Below, in pieces: positions 34,511 through 42,630 of a stretch of 64,000 nucleotides of DNA. Source of the stretch: Micromonospora avicenniae. GTDB taxonomy: Bacteria > Actinomycetota > Actinomycetes > Mycobacteriales > Micromonosporaceae. The first letter of the stretch is position 1, and each line of letters starts with the position of its first letter. The stretch covers positions 248,001-312,000 of the forward strand of contig NZ_FTNF01000004.1 in NCBI RefSeq assembly GCF_900156065.1, read 5' to 3'. A program made the position numbers and the translations under genes. A model generated the notes under the pieces. The model was not told the origin of the DNA. It saw only the letters and a program-made list of their open reading frames with translations, and made no database searches.

Positions 34511-36259
34511 CTACTCGAGCGGGGGCAGGTTGGACGGCGGAAGGTCCGGCCCGAGATCCGGAGCGGTCTCGGTCGAGACGATCCGCCTGGGTGGCCACTT
34601 GACGCCGCGCGGCGGCCAGGACTGCCCGGTCCGCTCCAGGAACCACTTCGGCGGCTCGTACAGCGGCAACTGGTAGTCGTCCGGCAGCATGCTCTTCCAT
34701 TTGATCTTGGAAGTGCGCCTGTCGAACTCCTCCTTCATCTCGGCGAGGATGGTCGGCTGGGTCAGGAGATCGACGGTGGTCGCCGCAAGGTACTTGGCGG
34801 CGGCCATCATCGCGACGTGCCCCGAGTTCGCGGCGGCGGTGGCGGTGTGGTGCCACGAGTGGTTCTTCGTGCCTCCGGGCTGGTGCGCGGTGCCCATGGA
34901 GATGGTGGGCACCTGCCAGCTGATGTCGGCGACATCTGTCGAGCCGCCGCCCATGAAGACCGGCGCCGGAGGTCGGAGCTCACTGATCGTGCTCGAGAAT
35001 CCGGTCTCCGCCGAACCGTTCGACCTCTGCAGCGCCTTACCGAAGCGCTGGTCGGCCTCGGAGAACGTCGGCGCACCGATCTGCGTCATGTTGGCGTACA
35101 TCAGCTCGGCGCCGCGCTTGTTGCCGAGCTTGTTCCACACCCCACCCATGATGCGGTGCTCCATCCGGGTGCCGGTGGCCAGGGCGGCCGCCTCGGCGCA
35201 CCTGATGATCTTGTCCATCAAGATCTTGGAGCGGGCCGGGCTGCCCTCCCGTGCGTAGTACCAGATGCTCGACAGCGTCGGGAAGACGTTCGGCGCCTGC
35301 CCTGCCTGCCGGATCGCGTGGTGCATGCGAGCGGTGTGCGCCAGGTCGCTCTCCCGGAGGAACTCGGTCAGCATCGCCATGGCCGTGACCGCGTCCTGGG
35401 TGGACCGAGTCTCCAGTGGGGAGCCGCCGTGACCGTCCGTGCCGAGGAAGTGGAAGGCGACGCTGTACATCGCGTTGCCCGAACTCCAGCTGGTGCTGTT
35501 GCCGCTGGCCGGATGCCAGTCGACGAAGGCGTCGAGCCCCCGGTAGACCCCCGCCTTCACCGCGACCGACTTACCGACCAGCTGCTCCTCCGCCGTGGAG
35601 CCGAAGAACTTGATGGTGCCGTCGAGGTCGCGGGCCTTCATCGCCGCCGCCGTCGCCGCCGCGGCACCCGCGGCCGCGGCACCCAGCGCGCAGTGTCCAC
35701 AGCCGTGCCCGAAGCCGTACGTCGGTGCGTACGGATCATGGTGGTAGACCAGCGGGTTGTGCTTCGGGTTGCCCTTCTCCTGCGACAGTCCGGGCAGCGC
35801 GTCGTATTCGCCGCTGAACCCGATCACCGGCTTGCCGGTGCCGTGGCTGAACGTGGCGACGAAGGCGGTGGGCATGCCGCCCGCACCCCACTCGATGGTG
35901 AACCCGTTGGCGGCCAGGAACTGCGCCTCGGCCCACGACGAGTTCCACTCCGCCAGTGAGGGCTCCGCGTACTCCCAGATCCGATCGTTCAGGCCGGCGA
36001 TGCGGTCCGCTTGGCGGTCGATCCAGGAGACGGCCGCATCCTTGGCCTGCGAGTCGACGGCCAGGTTCGTCGGCGCCTCATAGTTGACGAGATCGGACGG
36101 CATCGTCTTCGGGTCCAGTGCGAGGTCGGACGCGGCGGCCAGTGCCGGGTCCGACGTCAGCACGGGGGCGACCGCCAGTCCGGCGCCAGCCATGCCGAGC
36201 AGGCCCAGCAGGTCCCGGCGGCTGTACCCGGACGAGTCGAGATGATCGGTTTCGCACAT
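34511..36259 (-). CDS. Tat-exported M20-family amidohydrolase (AbgB-like)
   Basis: 582 residues. The N-terminus has a twin-arginine signal (YSRRDLLGLLGMAGAGLAVAPVL, cleaved near DPALAAA). The mature protein matches M20D/AbgB-type amidohydrolases: FSGEYDALPGLSQEKGNP, the metal-site GHGCGHCALGAAAAG, FFGSTAEEQLVGK, DWHPASGNSTSW and the dimerisation-domain FLGTDGHGG. Relatives cleave N-acyl amino acids, hippurate or p-aminobenzoyl-glutamate. The ATG at 36259 follows GAGGAGAG. Folding before export fits a metal enzyme. Alone in its transcript, which begins with a tandem glycine riboswitch (36430-36619), so the expected link is to glycine. An N-acyl-glycine (hippurate-type) substrate is an attractive but untested guess. 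Confidence 0.87.
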   Translation of the reverse strand: MCETDHLDSSGYSRRDLLGLLGMAGAGLAVAPVLTSDPALAAASDLALDPKTMPSDLVNYEAPTNLAVDSQAKDAAVSWIDRQADRIAGLNDRIWEYAEPSLAEWNSSWAEAQFLAANGFTIEWGAGGMPTAFVATFSHGTGKPVIGFSGEYDALPGLSQEKGNPKHNPLVYHHDPYAPTYGFGHGCGHCALGAAAAGAAAATAAAMKARDLDGTIKFFGSTAEEQLVGKSVAVKAGVYRGLDAFVDWHPASGNSTSWSSGNAMYSVAFHFLGTDGHGGSPLETRSTQDAVTAMAMLTEFLRESDLAHTARMHHAIRQAGQAPNVFPTLSSIWYYAREGSPARSKILMDKIIRCAEAAALATGTRMEHRIMGGVWNKLGNKRGAELMYANMTQIGAPTFSEADQRFGKALQRSNGSAETGFSSTISELRPPAPVFMGGGSTDVADISWQVPTISMGTAHQPGGTKNHSWHHTATAAANSGHVAMMAAAKYLAATTVDLLTQPTILAEMKEEFDRRTSKIKWKSMLPDDYQLPLYEPPKWFLERTGQSWPPRGVKWPPRRIVSTETAPDLGPDLPPSNLPPLE

Positions 36260-36429
36260 GTGCGACTCTCCTCGATTGAGAGCTGGTCGACCGGACGCCG
36301 TTGATGGTCATCGACATGCCCAGGCAGGGGGAATCAGCGATCCGAACATGCGGGATCGCATTGGAGAGTTGGCTGGGGTCGGCGGGTCGGGTGGCATGAC
36401 GATGTGCCGGCTGACCATCGGACGCGGCG

Positions 36430-36619
36430 GGCGTCCACCGTCCCCACTGTCTGTGTACCTGAGAGCGTCACCGGCGTGCGCCGGCTTCCCCCTTCGGTGA
36501 GCGGCACGCGCCGCTACTCTCCAGTGGCGCCTCGGAGCTGCAGTACTTGGGCCTGTGAGTTTCCGGGGAGGTTGCTCCTTCGGCGCCCTCCCTGGCCAGG
36601 GGAAGGACTCTCCTACAGC
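36430..36619 (-). ncRNA. Tandem glycine riboswitch
   Basis: Two adjacent glycine aptamers read on the minus strand. Aptamer I (36537-36619): P1 GCTGTAG / CTGCAGC, conserved GGAGAGTCC, GCGCCGAAGGAGCAAC and GGAAACTCACAGG. Aptamer II (36430-36531): P1 from GGCGCCAC with GGTGGACGCC, conserved GGAGAG, CACCGAAGGGGGAAGC and CTCTCAGGTA followed by GACAGTGGGGACGG. Only 5 nt separate the outer stems, as in classic cooperative tandem switches. A ~170-nt expression platform leads to the M20 ATG at 36259. I could not identify a clear terminator/antiterminator pair in it. Glycine switches usually precede gcv genes and usually turn expression on. Confidence 0.85.
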
Positions 36620-36638
36620 TCCTCTAACGGCTTATTTG

Positions 36639-36667
36639 ATCCAACGCAGAACGGGGCTGAATGTCAA
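36639..36667 (-). promoter_or_regulatory. Promoter of the riboswitch-M20 transcript
   Basis: Minus-strand TTGACA (36662-36667), a 17-bp spacer and TTGGAT (36639-36644). This puts the start site at about 36632, a dozen bases before the first aptamer. A perfect -35 and correct position make this convincing despite the weak -10. Confidence 0.65.
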
Positions 36668-36765
36668 CCCTCGTCTCATGGATGCCCGCGCAAGGAGTTT
36701 CGCTGCCGTCGATGTACTCCTTGATCATCGAGGTGCCGGAAACCCCATTACCGATCGGTAGCTGA

Positions 36766-36990
36766 CTATGCGTCCATCCCGTGCCGCGCCCACCCGGCGG
36801 TCGCGGCGGGCACTCCGAACAGGAGGGTGAGCAGGAGCGGGCCGCCGACGACGAAAGCCACTCGGGCCGGCCGAGGCACTCCGAAGCGCACGAGCGCGAG
36901 GCGCGACCCCCGCACGGTGACGCGGCCCGCAACACCGAGTTTCTGATTGGACTCCGGCGCCGGGTCGGTGATGAGCCGGGCGCCGATCCG
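36766..36990 (-). pseudogene. Possible remnant of a small membrane protein
   Basis: A 74-codon open stretch between in-frame stops has actinobacterial codon bias and a clear hydrophobic helix (VAFVVGGPLLLTLLFGVPAATAGW) after a plausible soluble part (ARLITDPAPESNQKLGVAG). There is no good start codon with a ribosome binding site; only an internal GTG would give ~49 residues. I do not recognise it. It may be the 3' end of a lost gene or a real small ORF just upstream of the riboswitch promoter. Confidence 0.3.
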
Positions 36991-37226
36991 CTAGGTGCCG
37001 CGCGGGAAATGCGCGCTCAACCGGTCATCCCGGCGCGGCGGAAACCGCTCTGAACTGGACGTCGGTTGATGCGGTGCGGTGCGGACGTGCTCGAGCGCGA
37101 ACGAACTGCCCAGCGCATTCCGCGCAATTTCGGATCGCCGGACCCGCAGACCCTGGTTTGGCGACCGGCGAGTTCGGCCGCGAGTTCCGGGCCGACCGGG
37201 CGTCCCGGGCACTCGCTCCGGCCTGG

Positions 37227-37880
37227 TCACGTCGCCGCGTCCGGCTCCCACCGCGCCGGGTCAGCCGACGGCAGCAGCGCGGCGGCGGCTTGAGCGGTGA
37301 GCCACCGCGCCGCCCGCTCCAGCGACCAGCCACGATCCCGCACGAGCGCGGGCCAGGCCGCCTGCCCCAGGTAGAACCAGAGCACGTCCAGCGCGTCGTC
37401 ACGGCTCAGGCCGGGGCGCAGGGCGCCGAGTTCGGCGAGCCGGCCGGCCGCCACACCGACGGCCTCCTGGTACGCGCGCAGGATCCGCTCGTGCACCTCG
37501 GCCGCGGCCGGCTCCGACTGGCTCTGCGGGAACAGCTCGACGATGACGTCCCAGTGGCGCTCGAGGGTCCGCCGTACGCCTCCTCCCAGCAGCGCCACGA
37601 TCTCGGCGGCGTCCTCGCTGCGCAGGACGGCGGCCGACGTCTCGGCGACGGCGGGATCGCGGGTGATCGGCTCGATCAAGGCCGCCAGGATGTCGGCCTT
37701 CCCGCCGGCGCTGGAGTACACGGTGGGCACCGCCACCCGGGCCGCCTCGGCGATCTCCGACACCGTGGTTCCCGCGTATCCCTTGCGCAGGAAGAGCTCC
37801 CGTCCCGCGGCCAGAATCGAGGCCCGGGTCGCCGCCGCGGCGTCCGCGCGCCGCGGCGAATGATATCTGCTCGCCCCCAC
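37227..37880 (-). CDS. TetR-family transcriptional regulator
   Basis: 217 residues from a GTG at 37880. The N-terminal helix-turn-helix (~17-65) reads TRASILAAGRELFLRKGYAGTTVSEIAEAARVAVPTVYSSAGGKADILAAL. The C-terminal ligand domain (~85-205) is helical and unassigned. It follows the NADPH-dependent reductase gene on the same strand, with a 9-bp perfect dyad between them, so it may control its own gene and the reductase. Confidence 0.9.
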   Translation of the reverse strand: MGASRYHSPRRADAAAATRASILAAGRELFLRKGYAGTTVSEIAEAARVAVPTVYSSAGGKADILAALIEPITRDPAVAETSAAVLRSEDAAEIVALLGGGVRRTLERHWDVIVELFPQSQSEPAAAEVHERILRAYQEAVGVAAGRLAELGALRPGLSRDDALDVLWFYLGQAAWPALVRDRGWSLERAARWLTAQAAAALLPSADPARWEPDAAT

Positions 37881-37990
37881 GGAGAGAATTGTATCGAGGC
37901 CGGATCGGGCACTGCCGGCCGGCTCGAAAGGGTGGCGGAGTTCACCGCTTCGTCGACCCCGGCTGGATCTATTCCATTATTGGGTAGAGG

Positions 37991-38024
37991 TGGTTATCAC
38001 CAATAAAGTCCGCTTTGATAACCA
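37991..38024. promoter_or_regulatory. Inverted repeat between reductase and TetR genes
   Basis: TGGTTATCA (37991-37999) and TGATAACCA (38016-38024) form a perfect 9-bp dyad with a 16-bp spacer in an AT-rich patch, ~110 bp upstream of the TetR start. The long spacer and absence of a GC stem make an operator more likely than a terminator. Confidence 0.5.
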
Positions 38025-38059
38025 GTGGCCGTCCACCACCCGAATCGCTGCCGAACGGC

Positions 38060-39091
38060 TCACGACGGCCATCCCGCCGGGTCCGGCGCGAGCCGGACGG
38101 CGAGCTGGCCGATGTTGCCGCCGGCCAGCATCTCGATGAGTGCGCCGGGCGCGGAGTCGAGGCCGTCACGGATGTCCTCCAGGACCGTCAGCTCGCCGCT
38201 CTTCTGCAACGCGTGCAGCTCACGCTGCGCCGTGCCCCACCGCGGCAGGTAGTCGGCGACGAGGAAGCCCTGCATGCGCAGGCTCTTCACGATGAGCTGC
38301 ATCGCAATGTCCGTCATCCCCACAGGCGGGCGGTCCGCGTCGTAGTGGGCGGTCACGCCGCAACAGACGATCCGGCCGTGCCGAGCCAGCAGCGGCAGGA
38401 CAACTTCGCGTACCGGGCCGCCGACGTTGTCGAAGTAGACGTCCACACCCGCCGGGCACGCGGCACGCAGGTCGTCCGCAAACGACGACGACCGCCGGTC
38501 CACTGCCGCGGTGTAGCCCAGTTGCCTCCGGAGGATCTCGTTCTTCTCCGCGGAGCTGGTGATGCCGACCACCCGGGCGCCGGCGGCCCGGGCGAGTTGC
38601 CCGGCGATGTGTCCGACGCCACCGGCCGCGCCGGAGACCACGACGGTCTCCCCCGCCCGCAGCTGGGCGACCTCGCGAATGCCGAAGTAGGCGGTCAGGC
38701 CGTTACGGCCGAGCAGACCCAGGTGGTGGGACAGCTCGCCGACCCGCTCCAGCGGCCAGATCTCGGACGTGGGCACCACCGAGTACTCCTGCCAGCCCCC
38801 TGCCCCGCCGACGATGCTTCCGGGCTCGGGGCCGCCCGGCGGCGCGGCCATCACCTCGGCGATGACAGAACTCGGGATCACCTCGCCGGGGACGAGCTGC
38901 CGGCGGTAGGCCGCCCCCTGCATCACGGCCCGGGCGCCGGGGGCGACGGACACGAAGATGTTGCGCAGCAGCACCGCGTCGGCTGGGCGCGGCGGCACCG
39001 GCACGACCTCACTGCGAAAGTGCCGCATCGCCAGGGAGCCGGACGGACGTTCGGCCATGACGACCTGGCGATGCGTATTTGGCATTAGCAC
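38060..39091 (-). CDS. Zinc-independent MDR-family NADPH-dependent reductase
   Basis: 343 residues from the GTG at 39091, with AGGAGA 7 nt upstream; the ATG at 39085 is a second option. Motifs of the prostaglandin-reductase/CurA group: FVSVAPGARAVMQGAAYRRQLVPGEVIPSSVIAEV, TAYFGIREVAQLRAGETVVVSGAAGGVGHIAGQLARAAGARVVG (NADP-binding) and DVYFDNVGGPV. No structural-zinc Cys cluster. Expected to reduce alpha,beta-unsaturated ketones or aldehydes with NADPH. TetR follows 179 bp downstream on the same strand. Confidence 0.9.
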   Translation of the reverse strand: MLMPNTHRQVVMAERPSGSLAMRHFRSEVVPVPPRPADAVLLRNIFVSVAPGARAVMQGAAYRRQLVPGEVIPSSVIAEVMAAPPGGPEPGSIVGGAGGWQEYSVVPTSEIWPLERVGELSHHLGLLGRNGLTAYFGIREVAQLRAGETVVVSGAAGGVGHIAGQLARAAGARVVGITSSAEKNEILRRQLGYTAAVDRRSSSFADDLRAACPAGVDVYFDNVGGPVREVVLPLLARHGRIVCCGVTAHYDADRPPVGMTDIAMQLIVKSLRMQGFLVADYLPRWGTAQRELHALQKSGELTVLEDIRDGLDSAPGALIEMLAGGNIGQLAVRLAPDPAGWPS

Positions 39092-39207
39092 GTTCAATCT
39101 CCTGAATTCGGTGCGGCGGCGGTCATTACACTGCGGCCGACGCGTGAGGAGAATATTCCTGGAAACCGCATTCCCCGCCATTAGCAGAATCACGTTCGGG
39201 CCGACCG

Positions 39208-41655
39208 TCATTTTCCGTCGCCGAACGCGACGCCCGGCGACGGGACGGACCCGCGTCCGATCAGGTGCGCGACGAACAGCGCCACCGTGAGGGCCGCCAG
39301 CGCCCACATGATCGGCAGCAGGATCGTCACCGGGGCCAGCGCGGCGACGACCAGGTTGGCCGCCCCCCGACCACCGATCGGACGGTGCGCGCGTCGCCAG
39401 ATGAGGTGGTCGGCGAGGAGGTAGACGACGACACCGCACGCCAGGGTGACCTGTCCGACCGTCACCGCCACGTGCGGTTCGTGCCCCGGCTTCGGCAGGG
39501 TCGTACGCAGCCCGAAAGCGACCAGCACCAGGCCGATGACGAGGAACAGGTGCAGGTACGCGTAGGCGTCCCGGGCCAGGGCGCCGCGTTCGCCGCTGGT
39601 GTGCAGTTCGGTGAAGCGCTGCCCGACGACGACGTCACTGCCGACGTAGGTCCACCACAACGTGGAGATCAGGGCGGCGCTGAGCGCGACGGCGACGAAG
39701 GTGTACATCGAGACGGGCGGATCGCCGGCGGCGATGCCGGTGGAGATGACCGCCTGACCGAGCGCGATGAGGATGATCAGGTTGTAGCGCCCCATCCATC
39801 GGCTGACGGATCGCAACCGCCAGTTGCGGGCCCGGATGAGGTAGCCGCCACCCACGTCGACGGCGATGGCGAGGGCCCAGCACACCGCGACGAACATTGC
39901 GAGCGAATCGCCCGCGATGGCCGCGGTCAGCCCCGCGCAGAGCAGCAGGGCTATCCCCACGCCGGTCGGCACGGCGGCCCGGACGACGATGGCGCGCAGG
40001 ACGACGTCCTGCCGGAGCACCCACCAGAACGCCACCAGGTGCAGGATGCGCACCGCCGCGTACGCGGTCACGACGATCAGCGCCCCGGGTAGCCCACCGG
40101 GGACGGGTTCGAACGTCTGGGGTGCGGCGATGCCGAGCATCAGGGTGAGCCCCACCGCGGCGAGGACGACGAGCCGTACCGCGTTCCCCGCGCTGCGGAC
40201 CGTGGTGGTGAACCAGGTGTAGTTGACCCACGACCACCAAAGCAACGCAAGGACGGCCAGCCCCTGGAGCACCAGGAGCGCCGACGGGTTCCGCGCCATC
40301 AGCGCACTGACCTGGATGAACGCGTACACGAAGACCAGGTCCAGGAAGAGTTCCTCGGGGGTGGCGTCGACCTCTCGACCGGCCGTCAGTTCGATGTCGC
40401 GGTGCAGCTGCCGGTGGCGGCGTCGAAACACCGTCACATGGGCGAGCACCAGAGCGACCAGGGCGCCGGCAAGGAGGACGAGCGATTCCAGAGCTGTCAG
40501 GCCACGGGCCGGCACGATCAGCAGTGCCACCATTACGAGGCCGAGCACAGGGCCGCGGCCGATCCGCCGCGCGGTACGCCACTCGAACGCCACCAGTCCG
40601 AGCAGGTACAGGAACACGCCGCCGTAGAGAGCCGCGAGGTCCGGCCCGCTCCAGTGTTCCGCCTCACCGGCCGGCGTCCCGCCCAACGCCTTCTTGAGCC
40701 CGAACGCCACCAGGATCAGCCCGCCGATCATCGGCAGGTGCAGCAGGGTGTACGCGGCGCGGGCGCGGCGCGACCGCAGGTATCCGGGTGGGATGGACTC
40801 CAACGCCTGTTCACCGGCGGGCGAGGCGATGTCGAAGTACGCCCACCAGAGGAACGCCACGACGAGAAGGCCGAGCGCCGCCCCGGCGAGCATGGACCAC
40901 GTGATGGGAACAACCCCACCGAAGCCGCGACTCGTTCCGATCGAGATGATCGTCTCGCCGAGCGCGACGAGCATGATCAGATTGTGTCGCTCCGCCCAGT
41001 GTCGTACCGACGTCAGGTGCCACGTCCCGGTTCCGATCACCCGCAGCCCGAGGTAGTCGACGACGATCGCGACCGCGAAGAGCGCCAGTTGAAGATTCTC
41101 CCCGCCCCACCCGGACGGTAGGTGATGGGGCAGTAGTACCGCGCCCAGCAGCAGTAGGGCGCTGCCGACGAGCGGCAGCCAGGCGCGCCGGGCCGGATAG
41201 GACGACCAGCGCGGGTCCGTGCGCCGGGCCCGGGACACGACCAGCAGGGAACCCACCCGGGTCGTCAGGAAACCGACGACGAAGACGAGCGGCCCGCGCA
41301 ACCCGGAGGAGTCGTCGACGAACGCCTCCGGAATGGCGACCGCGACGAGCAGGATCGCGATGGCCACCGCGAAGACGGCGACCGGCAGGGCACCGCGGTC
41401 CAACCGGACCAGGTTCCCCACCCAGCAGTACCCGGCCCAGCTGCGCCAGATGAGCAGCACCACCAACCCGCCGTGGAGCAACCCGTCCAGACCCGGGCGT
41501 TCCGCCATGAGGTGGGTGACGTTGATGAAGGCGTAGACGTAGACCAGGTCCAGGAAGAGCTCCGAGCGGGTCACGCCCCCGTGTGTGGCGACCTCGACCC
41601 GTCCGCCGGCCCCGAACGCGCGCTGCGAGTCCACCTCCCCACCGCTCTCGTCCAC
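39208..41655 (-). CDS. Tandem-duplicated LtrA (low temperature requirement A) membrane protein
   Basis: 815 residues, about twice the length of a usual LtrA protein (~400). The first copy (~25-410) starts SELFLDLVYVYAFINVTHLMAERP and the second (~420-815) starts EELFLDLVFVYAFIQVSALMARNP. Both have the later ERHNLIMLVALGETIISIGTSRG or GRYNLIILIALGQAVISTGIAAG motif and about 8-10 membrane helices. A basic segment (FRRRHRQLHRDIELTAGREVD) joins them. LtrA was named for a Listeria cold-growth mutant; its biochemical function is unknown. Start GTG at 41655. Monocistronic. Confidence 0.9.
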   Translation of the reverse strand: MDESGGEVDSQRAFGAGGRVEVATHGGVTRSELFLDLVYVYAFINVTHLMAERPGLDGLLHGGLVVLLIWRSWAGYCWVGNLVRLDRGALPVAVFAVAIAILLVAVAIPEAFVDDSSGLRGPLVFVVGFLTTRVGSLLVVSRARRTDPRWSSYPARRAWLPLVGSALLLLGAVLLPHHLPSGWGGENLQLALFAVAIVVDYLGLRVIGTGTWHLTSVRHWAERHNLIMLVALGETIISIGTSRGFGGVVPITWSMLAGAALGLLVVAFLWWAYFDIASPAGEQALESIPPGYLRSRRARAAYTLLHLPMIGGLILVAFGLKKALGGTPAGEAEHWSGPDLAALYGGVFLYLLGLVAFEWRTARRIGRGPVLGLVMVALLIVPARGLTALESLVLLAGALVALVLAHVTVFRRRHRQLHRDIELTAGREVDATPEELFLDLVFVYAFIQVSALMARNPSALLVLQGLAVLALLWWSWVNYTWFTTTVRSAGNAVRLVVLAAVGLTLMLGIAAPQTFEPVPGGLPGALIVVTAYAAVRILHLVAFWWVLRQDVVLRAIVVRAAVPTGVGIALLLCAGLTAAIAGDSLAMFVAVCWALAIAVDVGGGYLIRARNWRLRSVSRWMGRYNLIILIALGQAVISTGIAAGDPPVSMYTFVAVALSAALISTLWWTYVGSDVVVGQRFTELHTSGERGALARDAYAYLHLFLVIGLVLVAFGLRTTLPKPGHEPHVAVTVGQVTLACGVVVYLLADHLIWRRAHRPIGGRGAANLVVAALAPVTILLPIMWALAALTVALFVAHLIGRGSVPSPGVAFGDGK

Positions 41656-41884
41656 TCACCCACTGTGCCTAGGCGGCGGTGGTTCGGAGGTGGAAACAGC
41701 CAACGCTCCGGCGTGCGCCGGACCGCTGTCCGCCGGCACGACGGTGCCGCGCCGGTCTGCTGGCGGCATCCCCCGATCAGGGGTGCGTCGGCACGGCCGG
41801 AACCGGTCGGCGCACCGCGGCGAGCGAGTGGGTGAGCCCGCCGGGTGTGGATCTGCCGGCAGCGGGTAGCGCGTTCGGTCGGCG

Positions 41885-42630
41885 CCGGCGACGGGAGGGG
41901 GCGGGCACCACGAGGCGGAGTCGCTGATCTGGGTGAGCCGCTGGGTGACCACGGATGGCGTCGTGGAGGCCCGGGAGGCGCTGCTCTTCCCCGGCGACCC
42001 CGGCGGCTGGTGTTGTTGCGCCGGGTCCGCGCGCTGGACCGGGACACGGTCGTCCGCGTCCGGCTCGACCCCCGGGCCGACTTCGGCCGTGCCCCGCTGG
42101 TCGACATACGTCGCGAAGCCGGCTCGTGGACGGCCCGGACGGGCGATCTGTACGTGCGGCACAGCGAAGGGGAACGGCTACGTCCGACCGACGACGCGGC
42201 GCTCGAGGGCGAGCTGCACGTACCGGCCCGCGGGCGGCACGATCTGGTGCTGGAGGTTTCGGCCGATCCGCTCGACGATCCGCCACCGGACCCCGACGTG
42301 CTCTGGCGGATCACTGAGCAGGGCTGGCGCGCGGCGATGCCCCGCCTGACCGGCCGCGAGGCGCGGCGGGATGCCGACTTCGCGTACGCGGTGCTGCGCG
42401 GCCTGACCAGTCCGGGTGGCGGGATGGTGGCGGCGGCGAGCACCTCGCTGCCGCAACGGGCCCACGCCGGGCGCACCGCCGCCGCCTTCCTCACCGCGCG
42501 GGTGCTCGCCGACGGTGAACGGCTCGCGCCCGCCTACACCGTCGCCGGCGGGCCGGTGCCGCAGCAGAACGACCTGGAATTCCTGCCCGGTTACCCGGGC
42601 GCTCCGGTGCGGGTCGCCGCACCGGTCACG
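41885..42630 (+). pseudogene. Decayed GH15 (glucoamylase/trehalase-like) gene
   Basis: Plus-strand fragments match the N-terminal and early catalytic part of actinobacterial GH15 proteins. HEAESLIWVSRWVTTDGVVEAREALLFPGDP begins at about 41909. A missing base near 42000 shifts the frame, after which RRLVLLRRVRALDRDTVVRVRLDPRADFG continues through ARTGDLYVRHSEG, HDLVLEVSADPL and FAYAVLRGLTSPGGGMVAAASTSLP. After QRAHAGR the expected YDYRYVWIRDQ block is absent and the sequence jumps to LTARVLADGERLAPAYTV. The match ends at LPGYPGAPVRVA, where the next gene begins on the other strand. So it has lost its start, one base, ~20 internal codons and most of the catalytic barrel: a relic. Confidence 0.75.

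Noticed and set aside
36078..36317. Upstream open frame (MSMTINGV...) overlapping the M20 start, possible leader peptide
   Set aside because: Runs out of frame through the M20 coding region with no conserved motif. The M20 start has its own GAGGAG site, so a regulatory leader is not supported.
37991..38024. Dyad read as a terminator of the reductase gene
   Set aside because: AT-rich 9-bp arms with a 16-nt spacer would form a weak hairpin and no T-run follows; operator reading preferred.
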